NCBI GenBank assembly: GCA_001875255.1
Contig: MJAN01000002.1
Span: forward strand, 186,001 to 250,000
Reading direction: 5' to 3'
Source: Candidatus Sabulitectum silens
GTDB lineage: Bacteria > Fermentibacterota > Fermentibacteria > Fermentibacterales > JCC-6
DNA length: 64,000 nt
A model generated the notes under the pieces. That model made no database searches. It worked only from the letters and a program-made list of their open reading frames with translations, and was not told the DNA's origin. Positions 39,976 through 51,303 of this stretch are shown piece after piece. Position numbers and translations under genes: made by a program. Every line of letters begins with the position of its first letter. Position 1 is the first letter of the stretch.

Positions 39976-40907
39976 GACCTTTCCTCCAGACCCCTGAAAT
40001 ACTCAATGGTTTTCAGCAGGCCCTCTTCCAGGGAAACCGAAGGTTCCCATTTCAGAACGCTCCTTGCGGTGCTTATGTCAGGTCTGCGCACCTTGGGATC
40101 GTCAACTGGAAGGTCTTTGTATGTCACTTCACTGGAGCTTCCCGTAAGCCTGATAACCTCGTCGGCAAAACCCCGGACGGTCATCTCATCGGGGTTGCCG
40201 ATGTTCACCGGCTGATGGCAGCCGCTCTCCATGAGGCGATGAGGCCGTTCACCGTGTCGGAGACGAAGCAGAAGCTCCGTGTCTGGCTGCCGTCTCCGAA
40301 AATTGTGAGGTCCTCCCCCGAAGGGCCTGGCAGACGAAGGAGGGCACCACCCTGCCATCGTCGGCCCGGTTCCTGGGCCATAGGTATTGAATATCCTTGC
40401 TATCCTGGTGTCCACGCCGTGGGTTCTGTGGTAGGCGAAGACCATGGCCTCGGCGAACCTCTTGGCCTCGTCGTAAACACCCCTGGGACCAACGGGGTTC
40501 ACATTTCCCCAGTATGATTCCGGCTGGGGGTGGACCAGGGGATCGCCATAGACCTCACTGGTGGAAGCCAGGAGCAGGCCGCACTCCTTGACCCTTGCAA
40601 GCCCCAGTGCCTTGTGGGTTCCAAGGGCGCCCACCTTCAGGGTCTGTATGGGATACATGAGATAATCGATGGGGCTGGCGGGGCTGGCCAGGTGAAAGAT
40701 GAAATCGATCCTTCCCGGGAGATAGATGTATTCGGTGACATCGTGGTTGATGAACTTGAAATCCTCCCTGCCCGCAAGGTGAGCTATGTTGTTGATGCTT
40801 CCCGTCAGCAGGTTGTCAAGGGCGACAACCGAATGGCCCTTCTCGAGAAGCCTGTCGCAGAGGTGGCTTCCGATGAAACCAGCTCCTCCTGTAACCAGTA
40901 TTTTCAC
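39972..40907 (-). CDS. UDP-glucuronate decarboxylase (UDP-xylose synthase)
   Basis: About 312 residues. An extended SDR enzyme with GTG start: [15 protein letters not shown] binds [21 protein letters not shown] and [15 protein letters not shown] (catalytic Tyr and Lys) are the UXS signature, and ARIFNTYGP follows. Frame breaks near 40375 and 40235 are bridged; the segment between them gives [20 protein letters not shown]. It makes UDP-xylose from UDP-glucuronate. GTGA overlap with rmlB. Confidence 0.9.
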   Translation of the reverse strand: MKILVTGGAGFIGSHLCDRLLEKGHSVVALDNLLTGSINNIAHLAGREDFKFINHDVTEYIYLPGRIDFIFHLASPASPIDYLMYPIQTLKVGALGTHKALGLARVKECGLLLASTSEVYGDPLVHPQPESYWGNVNPVGPRGVYDEAKRFAEAMVFAYHRTHGVDTRIARIFNTYGPGTGPTMAGWCPPSSARPFGGGPHNFRRRQPDTELLLRLRHGERPHRLMESGCHQPVNIGNPDEMTVRGFADEVIRLTGSSSEVTYKDLPVDDPKVRRPDISTARSVLKWEPSVSLEEGLLKTIEYFRGLEERS

Positions 40908-41937
40908 TTCTGCTCTGTCCTTTCGGATTTTTCCAGGCGTTTCCCGTACATTCTGTTGTAGTACTCTCTGAACTCGCCGCTCTTTATCGCTTCCCACCAG
41001 CTGGAATTCCGTCTGTACCACTGAACCGTTCTCTCCATCCCCTCCCTGAAACCGGTTGCTGGAGACCATTCAAGTTCATTGACCGCACGGGTTATGTCAA
41101 GTGCGTACCTGCGGTCGTGGCCCGGTCTGTCATCTATGTGGCGTATGAGGGTTTCCGGGGCCCCGGTTGCCTCGAGTATGGCGAATGTGACCTCTTTGTT
41201 GGTTCTTTCCTCGCCGGCGCCGATGTTGTAGACCCTTCCGGGGAGGCCCCTCTCAAGGACCGCCAGCAGGGCCGAGCAGTGGTCGGTTACATACATCCAG
41301 TCCCTCATGTTGCCGCCGTCGCCATAAAGGGGCAGCCTTTCTCCCTGGAAGCAATTCGTAATGAAAAGGGGGATGAGCTTTTCCGGATATTGAAAGGGAC
41401 CGTAGTTGTTGGAAGCCCTGGTAACAGTTACAGGGACGCCAAAGGTGGTGTGATAGCTCATTGCCAGAAGCTCCCCCCCGGCCTTGGACGCGGAGTAGGG
41501 GCTTCTTGGGTCCAGCCTGTGGTCTTCCCGGGAACGGCCGGTTTCCACGCTGCCGTAGACCTCGTCGGTGGATATCTGCAGGAACATTTTCCTTGATGAA
41601 TCCCTCCGGAACTCTTCCAGAAGGACCCGGACACCCTCCACATCGGTTCGCACGAAGGAGGATGGGTCATCTATTGACCGGTCCACATGGGTTTCCGCGG
41701 CGAAGTTGACCACCGCATGGCAGCCCTTCATTGCCAGGGCAACCGCCCCGGGGTCGCATATGTCCCCGTGTATGAAGCTGTATTCCCGGGAACCCTCGTA
41801 CCTGGAGAGGTTTTCCCGGCGGCCGGCGTAGGTTAGCTTGTCAAGCACCGTAACTTCCCACCCGGCCTGTTCTCCATTATGTGCATACAGAAGTTCGTTC
41901 CTATGAAGCCGGCTCCCCCGGTTACCAGTATCTTCAC
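40904..41937 (-). CDS. rmlB: dTDP-glucose 4,6-dehydratase
   Basis: About 344 residues. GTG start at 41937 gives [43 protein letters not shown] and [18 protein letters not shown] (Tyr and Lys of the active site) identify RmlB, with [15 protein letters not shown] after them. Frame breaks lie near 41860. It converts dTDP-glucose to the 4-keto-6-deoxy sugar; rmlA is directly upstream. No rmlC or rmlD is seen in this window. Confidence 0.94.
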
Positions 41938-42664
41938 CGGTTCTTCCCCCTGATCTCCCTGACCCTGTTGTTAGCCTCGAGAAGGTTGTCGATGCTGGCA
42001 CCGCAGTCGGACCACCATCCGGTCAGCTGGTCAGCGTGGAGGTCCCCGGACCTGATGTAGGCGTTGTTCAGGTCGGTTACCTCAAGCTCGCCCCGGTCGG
42101 AAACCCTCAGGCCGTCGATTATGTCAAATGCCCTGCTGTCGTACATGTATACGCCTATAACCGCGTAGTCGCTTTTCGGATCCTTCGGCTTTTCGGCTAT
42201 GGAAACCACCCTGCCGTCCACTATTTCAGCAACTCCGTAATCCCTGGGGTCCTTCACCCTCTTGTAGAGTATCCGGGCCCGGAGGGCTGCCTGCGGAAGG
42301 CTTCCACTGAACTCCCTATGGAGTTCTCCAGTATGTTGTCGCCCAGGATGACCACGAAACGATCCTGGCCCACGAAGGCCCTGGTGAGGCCGATGGCCTC
42401 GGCGATACCCCCTTCGGCGGTCTGATAGGCATAGTTCAGGCAACGGAACCCGAAGCTTCTGCCGTCGCCAAGAAGCTGCATGAAGCTCCCGGCGCTGTTC
42501 CCTCCGGTTACCACCATGACATCCTTTATCCCGGCTTCAGCAAGTGTCTGAAGTGGGTAGTAGATCATGGGCCTGTCGTAAACCGGAAGGAGATGCTTAT
42601 TGGTTATGCTTGTAAGGGGCCGCAGCCTGGTACCCAGACCGCCTGCCAGAACCACACCCTTCAT
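41934..42664 (-). CDS. rmlA: Glucose-1-phosphate thymidylyltransferase, short form
   Basis: About 243 residues, like the short RmlA forms. LAGGLGTRLRPLTSITNKHL is the nucleotide-binding signature, then DRPMIYYPLQTLAEAGI, and the later VGVYMYD-type segment and GWWSDCGASIDNLLEANN. The frame breaks near 42287. Makes dTDP-glucose for RmlB. GTGA overlap with rmlB. Confidence 0.92.
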
Positions 42665-42671
42665 AGCCCTC

Positions 42672-44820
42672 CTACCTGACCAGTGCGAATTTCATCAGCA
42701 GGGTTTCATATGCCCCGCTTCTCACAGTTATCATATAGACGCCGGATGCCGCCGGTGAACCGTCGGCCGTCTGCCCGTTCCAGGCGAAATCATCCCTGCC
42801 CGGTGAAGAATACTCAAAAACCAGCGTTCCGGTCAGGTCAAATATGCTAATTTCCGCAGGCTCGTCGGGAACCCCTGATATCCCCAGCACATCTCCCCTG
42901 CCCGGCATGAACGGATTCGGATATACACCGGCGGCTGAGCCGTCACCGGAAAGGCCGGTCTCAAGCTCCCCCCGCCACATTCCATGACCGGTGGCCATCC
43001 AGAGATGCCCAAGGTCGCTTTCCACCAGCATGGCTGAAACGGTTCCCGATAGAAGGGGGCTGTTGAATGGTGTGTACTGCTCGATACCGCCGGTTGACGG
43101 ATAGTATCTTTTAAGGCCGTCGGAGGTGGACACCCAGACGGTGCCAAGGTTGTCGCAGACCACCGATTCGATGGGAAGATCAAGCCCTTCAACCGGAGAG
43201 GCGGAGCCCCCGGAGACCCCGGCGAGACCCGAGGCGGTACCGGCGTATATGGTGCCGTCGCGGTGGAGGGCAAGGGAGGTGACCAGGGCCGAGGGGAGGC
43301 CGTCCTGTGTACCGTAGGTTTCAAGGACCATCTGCCTGTCGGCATCGATGTAGGCAAGTCCGCCGTCGGTTGCAGCCCATGCGTATCGGCCGCCGGTTGG
43401 AAGAACGAAGCTGACCTGTCTGCTTGGAAGGCCACTGGAACCGGTTATCCCGGTTACGGAGACGCTGGAAGGATCCCCGGGTATCCAGCTGAGACGGCTG
43501 ACTCCGCTGCTTTCATTTTCAAAGGGGGTTCTGTGGGCGAACCAGACCGTTGTCTCGTTCCCCCGGGCGGCGTGGTGAACCCTGTTGTTCACAAGACCGT
43601 TCCCGGTGTTAAGATGAAGGGTCTGGGTTATGGTGCCGTCCTCCCACCCAAGCCAGTCCACACCGAAGCCCAGGGAGGAAACGAAAACTCCGTTCCCCGA
43701 AGGACAGATGGCGAAGCACTGGTTCCTGGAAGTGAGATACTGGTTGAGGTTGATCCACTCCGAACCGGTGAACACCGACGCGCCGTTCCTGTTGCTTGAG
43801 GTCCACAGGCTGCCGTCGGGGAGCATAGTGGCGGCCCTGAGATCGTTGGAGACCGGCCCGAAGTCCGGAAAGGTCCTTCTCCAGGTACTGTCCGGCAGAA
43901 GCAGGGCAAGACCGGACCCGGATGCCTGTTGTCAGAAAATGTATTGGCCAGTACACCGCAGAGACGGCCTTCCCGCCAGACGAGGCCGGTCAGGGCGTTG
44001 CCGTCGAGGTTCGTGTCGTAGAGGACCCAGCTTCCGTTCTCAAGGATGTAGCATCTGTTGGTGCACCCCACCGCCAGGCTGCCGTCGCCTGCGGAAAGGC
44101 TGGAAATGCTGCCCCCGGGGAAAAGGAAGTCCTCCTCCCACTGTGAACCCGGGGCTTTCTGAAAAGCCTGTCAGAACCCGCGGCCCACAGTGTATCCCCC
44201 CGCCACTGGAAGTCTATGATGGATGTCTGGGTGTGTTCTGGGGCTGCCAGGAAGCCGGGTCCCCCGGGCGGGGCGGAACGGGGCAGGAAGACCATACCGG
44301 CTGTGGTTCCCACGTAAAGCCTGAATCCGAGGGTGCAATGCAGTTCACATTGTCCGATGGAAGTCCTCCGCCGGTTTCATATGTGTCCCATATCTCGAAG
44401 TAGCCCGCCTGCTTGATGCAGAGCCCCTGGGTGGTGGCTACGTACACCACTGAATCCGGAAGGGTCTGGTTGATGCCCAGGTTAAGGGGCAGTCCGTCTA
44501 TCTGGTTGTAATGGGTCTTGTTCCCCTCCGGCGAGAAGACATCGATGCCCCCTCCGATCAGGGATACCCAGAGATTGCCTCCTTCGTCGGTCACCAGGTG
44601 GGAGACCCTGTCGTAGGATAGTCTCCCGGGGCGGTCCAGCCGGAATCGGCCACAAGCTTATCTTCCCCGGGGAATAGTGCGAGAACAGTATGCCCCCGGA
44701 GGTTCCAGCAAGGACCAGTCCGTTGTAGTTGATTATGCAGTTCCCGCCGCCGTAGTGGGGGTAGTGTTCCCATTCTGTAACCCTGCCCAGGAGGGCAAGG
44801 GCAATAATAAACATCGTCAC
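42672..44820 (-). CDS. Secreted propeller protein with FlgD-like C-terminal domain
   Basis: About 716 residues. GTG at 44820 lies seven bases after GGAGG and overlaps the preceding stop; a signal peptide MFIIALALLG follows. Repeats of the two-component-regulator propeller type recur (GGNLWVSLIGGGIDVF, GTVWVSTSDGLKRY, GHLWMATGHGMW). The last ~80 residues are FlgD-Ig-like: VYPNPFMPGRGDVLGI, ISIFDLTGTLVFEY and ASGVYMITVRSG. Frame breaks near 44630, 44270, 44165 and 43920-43840 are bridged. It has no kinase or DNA-binding domain, so it is probably a surface protein. Ligand unknown. Confidence 0.75.
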
Positions 44821-45744
44821 AGTCTTTCCTCCCACCATCTGTAGAGAAGCTCGAGACCCCTTTCCAGGGGAACTTCCATCTCCCAGCCCAGCTTCCTGAG
44901 GGCAGAGGGGTCACCCACCTGGCAGAACTGGTCCCCGGGCCTGAGAAGATCCGGGTTCGTGAGGGCCCGCAGGCCGGTCCCGCCTATGGCCGCCAGCATA
45001 TCGAACAGCTCCCCTATTGAGTGTCCCTGCCGGAGCATACATTATAAACACCGCCGGCCTCCCCCCGGGCAAGGAGGCAGGCATAGGCCCTTACCACATC
45101 TTCAATGTATAGATAGTCCCTCACCGCCAGAAGGTTTCCCGCGGGAATGGACCCTTCCCCGTTCCTTATCGCCGTGATGATCCTTCTGCAGAAGGAGGGC
45201 AGCACGAAATGGCCCTGCTGCCCCGGGCCGAAATGGGGAAAGGAGCGGCTGATAACGAAATTGTCAGCGGTGTTCCCCAGGAGCTCCTCGGCCAGAAGCT
45301 TGCTCTTCCCGTAGGGGCTCCGGGGTTCCGTGGGCGAACCCTCCGCAAGGGGCTCCCGGGAGGCCGGTAAACCTCCGCGGAGCTTGCGAGGAGTATCCTT
45401 GCGCCGGGGCACCTCAGCTTCACCCAGTGGGCTACGGAGGCGGTCCCACGGCCGTTCACCGAGATCACTGTTTCCTGGCCCCGATGTGAATGTGCCACGG
45501 AGCTGAGACCGGCCAGGTGAACCACATATCGAACCTCTCCCAGGGAATCAGGGGGAGGTCCGGGCAGTTCCCAGTGGATCTTTTTCACCCCCCCGGGGGC
45601 GGTGAATTCCGTGGAGGCGTCGGCGGCGAAGTCTTCGGTGCCCAGATCGAACATCTCCATGAGGGTCCTTCCGACGAAGCCGGAAGCGCCTGTTACAAGG
45701 ATCGGCCCATCTTCCACGGCAAATCCGCAGAGGTTCCTGCTCAT
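44817..45744 (-). CDS. NAD-dependent sugar-nucleotide epimerase/reductase, Rmd-like
   Basis: About 309 residues of extended SDR. ILVTGASGFVGRTLMEMF binds the cofactor, VHLAGLSSVAHS and LLASSAEVY precede SPYGKSKLLAEELL (active Tyr and Lys), and RSFPHFGPGQQGHFVLPSF resembles GDP-6-deoxy-lyxo-hexulose reductases. Frame breaks near 45362 and 45030 are bridged. Product uncertain; a deoxysugar for the polysaccharide made by this operon is likely. Confidence 0.8.
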
Positions 45745-46637
45745 TCGGCCTCCCCCAGTATCTTTACCTCGGGAAACAGCTGAAACCCGGTTTCCCTGAG
45801 AACCCTTTCCGCCACCAGTTCCATGAGCCCCAGGACATCATCGCTGGTGGCTCCCCCCAGGTTCACTATGAAATTGGCGTGAACCGGGGATACCATGGCT
45901 TTGCCCAGGATCTTCCCCTTCAGGCCGCAGTCCTCTATTAGTTTTCCCGGCGAGGGGCCATTCAGCGGTCTTCTGAAAACACTTCCCGCGTTGGGCATAT
46001 CCAGGGGGAACTTTTCCCTGCGCAGGGCAAGGAGTTCAGCGGCCCTGGCCCTCAGGGTTCCGTTTCCCCGGGCAAGGCGGAGCCTCACTTCGGTAACAAC
46101 CCGGCGACCTTTCTGAAAAGCGCTGGTACGGTAGCCGAAAAGGCAACCCGCGCCGTCTATCTCCATGGAGCCTTCCACCGGATCGAATACCGATACGCTT
46201 TCCACCACATCCCCGATGCAGGAACCGTAGGCCCCGGCATTCATGCAGAGGCCCCCCCCGGCGGTTCCTGGAATTCCCACGGCGAATTCGATGCCCGCCA
46301 GATCATTGGAGCAGGCGGCACCTGCCATGGATGGAAGTGGAGCCGCCCCTCCGGCAACAAGGGTATTTCCCCGGAAGGAGTAGTTCCTGAACCCGCCGGC
46401 AAGCATCACCACCACACCCCTCCACCCCCGGGTGGGGGCCAGTGTGTTGGAGCCCCGTCCAAGAACGGTCCAGGGTATTGATTCCCCCTCAAGTGAACAC
46501 AGCACCGAGGCGAGTTCCTCCGGGGTTCGGGGCCGCGCCGCCGTACAGGACCCGCCGATCCCCCAGGTGGTGTGTTCGGAGAGCTGAATGGTTGTGAACA
46601 GGCCCGGATCGCGCCGGGTGACTTCATCGGGTATCAC
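45741..46637 (-). CDS. murB: UDP-N-acetylenolpyruvoylglucosamine reductase
   Basis: Intact 298-residue FAD enzyme of peptidoglycan precursor synthesis. FAD-domain segments are HTTWGIGGS, VLGRGSNTL and GIPGTAGGGLCMNAGAYG; YRTSAFQKG and the catalytic serine in NAGSVFRRP follow, and a late glutamate lies in FPEVKILGE. Type II-like length. It is embedded between glycosyltransferase and epimerase genes with ATGA overlaps on both sides, outside any mur or division cluster. Confidence 0.95.
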   Translation of the reverse strand: MIPDEVTRRDPGLFTTIQLSEHTTWGIGGSCTAARPRTPEELASVLCSLEGESIPWTVLGRGSNTLAPTRGWRGVVVMLAGGFRNYSFRGNTLVAGGAAPLPSMAGAACSNDLAGIEFAVGIPGTAGGGLCMNAGAYGSCIGDVVESVSVFDPVEGSMEIDGAGCLFGYRTSAFQKGRRVVTEVRLRLARGNGTLRARAAELLALRREKFPLDMPNAGSVFRRPLNGPSPGKLIEDCGLKGKILGKAMVSPVHANFIVNLGGATSDDVLGLMELVAERVLRETGFQLFPEVKILGEAE

Positions 46638-47571
46638 AGCTTCAGATCCTTCCCTTTAAGCCCTGCGAGGCAGGCCCCCACGGAAAGATATGTAAAGAGG
46701 GGCCGAAGAGCTCCCCACCTCTCCGCTATGAACAGGGCGGTCCTGTAGACCGGGGAGGAAAGGGCCGCCGCCACCGCGATCCGTACAGGGGCAAGGTGGA
46801 CCGGGGGAAGGAATACAGGTTCCACCCATCTGCTCCCAAGAAGCCCCCTGGCCCCGGGATGCTTCTTCAGTGTGTACCTGAGGCCGGTACCGCCGTACTC
46901 AAGCATTTTCATTGAGTGCTTCCGAACGGTTACCCGGTCGAGGTGATCCACCTGCAGGGAGGGATCCCAGTGGAAGGCCGCCCCGGCCTTCATGAGCCTG
47001 TAGCCCATTTCCGTATCTTCTCCGCCGTACCTGTCTATGGCGGTGTCGAACCCGCCGGCTTCCAGGAGCAGCGCCACGGGAATGGAAATGTTCCCGGTGA
47101 TGAAGTAGTTCCAGGGAAAGGGGCCCGGGGGTGAATCCCCCATTGCCCTGGTGTCCATCCATTTCTGCCATGGGGAGGCGTCGGGGCTCCAGGCGTTGAC
47201 CCTTCTGCCCATCACGGCGTCGGCGCCGGTTTCTCCCCTTATCTCCAGGTGTCTTCCCAGAAGGTGGGGGCCAAAGGAAAGGTCGGCGTCCATCAGAAGG
47301 GCCACCGGAGCCCCGGAGGCTTCAAGTGCTGCGTTCCTGGCGGCGGGCCGGTTGCCTCCGGGATCCATCCTGATGACCTTGCTTCGCAGTTGTCCGGCAG
47401 GGCGGCAAAGTGCTGGAGATATTCCCTTTGAACCGGGGTATCGCTTCCGTCGTCAACAACCACGAGTTCCCATGGCAGGGCCAGATCCTGAAGGGCAAGG
47501 CTTTGAAGGAAACGAATGAAAGCCTCTCCACCGTTCTTAACGGGAACCTGAACGGAAAGCTCAGCTGTCAT
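46634..47571 (-). CDS. Glycosyltransferase, GT2 family
   Basis: About 312 residues. VQVPVKNGGEAFIRFLQSL opens the GT-A fold, ELVVVDDGSDTPVQ is the nucleotide-binding segment, ALLMDADLSFGP holds the DxD-like metal site, and YGGEDTEMGYRLMKAG is the ED motif of the catalytic base. The frame breaks near 47390. Overlaps the flippase stop by 11 bases and murB by four. Confidence 0.85.
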
Positions 47572-49004
47572 CTTCCGCCTCCGGGAGGGTGTTCCCCACT
47601 GGAACCTCGGTTCCCAGGAGGCGCAGCACCTGTATGATCACCGCGGTGAGTGCGGTGATCCCCAGGATAAGGGCCGACCTGACGCCTGGGGAGAATCCGG
47701 ACATGGGACCGGAGAACACAGGGAAGATCACAAGTATCAGAATGGCGAAGAAGTTAACGGGGAACACCTTCCTGCCCAGCCAGAAAAGGGAGACTGCCAT
47801 GAACATGTTGGTGCCCAGTGTGGCGAAGGCGGCCCCCACGGCGCCGGCCACGGGAATAAGCCTGTAGTTGAAACCTATGTTCAGCACCGCGCCGAAGGCG
47901 GTCATCCAGCCTATGTACCTTGTTTGACCGGTGAGAAGCGGAGCTGTCTGGGCTATTACGAAGAGTGCATAGAGGGCGGCTGAACCGGCGAGCCAGGGAA
48001 GCACATCCGCTGCGGGAAGCCAGGCCCCGCCTCCGAAAACCGAGGTTATCTCCCTGGAAAGCAGGGCCAGGATCATGGCGGCCCAGTTCACCGTTACCAT
48101 GAAGAGAAGGGCACTGCGGCCAAGTTCGTCCATGCTTCCCCCTGCTTGCGTTTTCTGAAGATGTACCTCTGCCAGGCCATTCCGAAACCAAGTGTAAGGG
48201 GTGTGAGGACCAGTACCGCCCTTCCGGCCCATTCGTACCAGCCGCTCTGGTTCAGGTCGGGGCTTATGGTGCGGAGCATGAACATATCGGCACTGGAAAG
48301 CACGAGGAGGGCAAGGTTGGCGGGAATGAGGGGAAGGCTGAAGGCAAGCATTTCCCCGGTAAGGCCGCGGGTGTCGGCTCCCGGGGGAGATTTCCTGGTG
48401 ATAAAGACCATAAGCGCCACGGTGAATGCCGCGGCGGCCAGTGTGGGGATCCACCTCGCCTCCAGGAAGGCCACCAGGGCCCTGGAATCCCGGATGCCCC
48501 GAAGGAGAAGGAAGAGAAGCCCGAGGGAAAGGAGTCCCCTGAGAAGCTGAATGGTGAAATAGGTCCCGGCCATGCCCTTTGCCCGGGGCATGGAAAGGGC
48601 CACCTGCAGCATGGCGGCCCCGCCTCCCAGGGCCAGGGCGTGGAGAAGGAGGGATCCCGGGAAAGGTGGAGGGAAGTGGATATCCCCGCTCCGAATATCA
48701 GTATGAGCCCGGCGGAAACCGCAAGGGGCAGAAGGGGCAGGAGGATGGCCCGTTTCAACAGGGCCCGGTGGGCATCGGTCCTGTGCCAGGACCTCACCAC
48801 GGCGGCGGGAAGGCCCAGGACCACAATTCCCGCGATTATCTCGCTGATGATCCTTACCACCCCAAGCTCCCCTGCCTGTTCCGGGGAAAGGAAGGCGCTC
48901 ATGAAGGGAAGGAAGGCAACCTGTACAAGGCCGGTCACCACCATGGCAAGGGCGTAGAGAAGGGTTTCCCTGGCCAGATCCCTCCTGCCTGACACCGCGG
49001 TCAT
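47561..49004 (-). CDS. Polysaccharide flippase, second copy, MATE/Wzx-like
   Basis: About 481 residues and many helices: LLYALAMVVTGLVQVAFLPF, then MSAFLSPEQAGELGVVRI typical of the first loop, LPLIPANLALLVLSSADMFM in the middle, and AAFATLGTNMFMAVSLFWLG near the end. Frame breaks near 48660 and 48135 are bridged. This is the second flippase in the operon, so two glycans or two lipid carriers may be handled. Confidence 0.8.
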
Positions 49005-50071
49005 TCCCAGCCCAGCTCTCTGTACCTGCGGTGCATGGTCTCAGCCACGGTCCTCCAGTTGTGGGTCTTTCGAATCCACTCGGGACCGGCATCGGCATGA
49101 CGGTTACGCAGGTCGGCGTCGAGGACCAGTTCCCGAAGGACCGCCCCGAGGTTGTCCGGTGTGGCCAGGGCGAAGGGATGATCCGGAATGAACTCCCTGT
49201 AGGAAGGGGAAAGGTTGGTTACGGTACAGATGCCCATGGAAAGGCTTTCCAGGGAATTCACCCCGTAGCCCATGTCCCCGCTGGCGATCTGGTCGATTGC
49301 TATGTGGCAGGATGCCTTTGCCTTCAGGGCCTGGGAGTGGGACATGTTCTCGATGAGGACCATTTCCACTGGAAGGGTTCTTGAAAGGTTCTCAACAGCG
49401 GCAAGTATCTCATCGGTTCCCTTCACAGCCCTTATTCTGGGGGCGTGACATATCCTTATGATGTCCCCGGAGGGCGCCGCCGGCGGAACCAGGGATGTGT
49501 CGAAGGGAAGGAAGAGGTATTCAACCTCGGGATACCTCCGGTAGAGATCGAACTCGCAGGTGGTATGGAGTTCCGTGGCATCCCACACCGGTCTTATGGC
49601 TCCGCGCATACGGAGATCCAGACCGTGGTAGTTGGAAACGATATGTTTCCCCCGCCGGCGGAGTTCCTTCACATCCCTGCCGTCACGGAAGAAGCTCATT
49701 CCCCCCTCAAGAACGAAGATGTCAAAATCCCAGAGGCCGTATTCCACCGCGGCCCTGTTCACCGCCGGGGTCCAGGTCAGGTCCCTGAAGGCCATCAGGA
49801 TCCTCTCGATCCGGGAGGGGCTCCAGAATATCCTCTCGGTGGTCCCGGTGAAGGGAACCCTGAGGCTGCCGCTCCTTATGAGCCGCTTTACCTTCCAAAG
49901 CCATTCCATGGGCCCGACGAAGGGAAGGTTAAGGCAGATGTCTTCAGTGTAGAGGTTCTTCGCCCGGTAGAAGGTCACCAGCCTGCTGGCATGGCCCAGT
50001 GCACGGTGCCCCTGTACGAAAAGGGTGAGTATACCGGTGTAATTCTGCGGAGAAAGATGCAGTATCCTCAT
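49001..50071 (-). CDS. Glycosyltransferase, GT4-like
   Basis: Intact, 356 residues from ATG 50071 (MRILHLSPQNYTGILTLFVQ). An upstream in-frame ATG at 50098 exists but lies inside the previous gene. FVLEGGMSFFRDGRDV, ICHAPRIRAVKGTDEILAA and GYGVNSLESLSMGICTVTNL are the acceptor and donor halves of a GT-B enzyme. ATGA overlaps on both sides. Confidence 0.82.
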   Translation of the reverse strand: MRILHLSPQNYTGILTLFVQGHRALGHASRLVTFYRAKNLYTEDICLNLPFVGPMEWLWKVKRLIRSGSLRVPFTGTTERIFWSPSRIERILMAFRDLTWTPAVNRAAVEYGLWDFDIFVLEGGMSFFRDGRDVKELRRRGKHIVSNYHGLDLRMRGAIRPVWDATELHTTCEFDLYRRYPEVEYLFLPFDTSLVPPAAPSGDIIRICHAPRIRAVKGTDEILAAVENLSRTLPVEMVLIENMSHSQALKAKASCHIAIDQIASGDMGYGVNSLESLSMGICTVTNLSPSYREFIPDHPFALATPDNLGAVLRELVLDADLRNRHADAGPEWIRKTHNWRTVAETMHRRYRELGWE

Positions 50072-51298
50072 CGGGGTTTCCCGCCCTTCAGCGCCCACAG
50101 GAACAGCCCGGCTCCCAGAAGCAGCTGTGCCGCCGCGCCGGGTATCCCCCGGCGTGGTAGCCCAGTATGTCCGGTTCCGTGAACTCCGGACCGGTGAGTG
50201 TATGAAGCAGGGGTGACCTCTCCGGTGACCAGATCACCTCCTGCCGGGACTGGGTGTCGAAGTGGTCCCGGCCCAGAGAGCGCTCCAGGGCGTTGGTGTC
50301 GGTTACCGAAGCGGTGACGGCTATCACCGCTGAGACCGCCGCAAGTATCCAGAACAGTTTTCCGCCGGTGCCCGGGCGAACCAGGGGCATGAAAAGAACG
50401 GGAAGCACCGGGAACAGAAAACGGGGACCCCAGCCGGTGCCCCCGGTCCAGTCGTGGAGAAAACCGTGAAGCACCAGGGAGAAGGCGAAGGGGCTCCAGA
50501 AACGCCAGTCCCCGCAATGGAAGATGGCCAGAATGGTCAGGGGGGCATACCAGAAAAGCCCCTTTCCCGGGCTGAAAAGAAGGCCCGGGATCCCCCTGCT
50601 GTTCATGTCCAGTGCTATGGCCGGATCCTGGGAATGGCCGTCATTCAGTATGCTGCCGAACCTGTAGTGGTTATAGGCGAACATTGCCAGTATGAATGGA
50701 AAGGCTCCGGCGGCCAGAAGGGCCAGCCTTTCAAGCTGTTTTTCCTCGGGCCAGTAGATGGGCAGGAGCACCAGTATGTCCGGACGGACCAGAAGTGCCG
50801 CCCCGAAGAGGACCCCGGCGGGGAAGGGTCTGCCGGTATGCATGAACCAGGCTCCCCATAGGGCAAGGGCCGTGGCCGAGGTTACGTCGTAGGGCATTCT
50901 GCCGTAAACAAGGGCCATTGTTCCCACCATTACCGCCAGGAACCTGAGGGGCTGAAGGGGACCCATAAAACCCTCGGCCAGCCTTTCACCCCGATCACCA
51001 GGAGAAGGCTCATCACCGCGCTGGTCAGGGCTGCGAGTACCTTACCCGCGGGAAGGCCCAGGATAAGACCGGCCCAGGCGGAGGGAAGAAGGATGAGTGA
51101 ATAGCCCGGGGCGTGGGGCACATAGCTGTCGGAGCGTATTCCAGACACCAGCCAGCCGTCCTGGGCGGTGAAAAGCTCCCCGGGACCGATTATGGACTGG
51201 GCAACCTGGTACTGAGCGGCTATGTCGGTGGTCATCAGCCTGCCGCCGAAGAACATCACCAGAAGCCCGGCCCAGGCTAAAACCATACGGGATCGCAT
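50068..51298 (-). CDS. Multi-spanning membrane glycosyltransferase, GT-C-like
   Basis: About 410 residues with roughly ten hydrophobic helices. The first loop GGRLMTTDIAAQYQVAQS contains an aspartate where GT-C enzymes bind metal, and VPHAPGYSLILLP follows. FLHDWTGGTGWGPRFLFPVL lies in the second half. Frame breaks near 50965 and 50150 are bridged. GT-C enzymes use polyprenyl-phosphate sugars; the polyprenyl-phosphate glycosyltransferase at 54528 in the same operon could supply one. Confidence 0.65.
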
Positions 51299-51303
51299 GG
51301 AAA

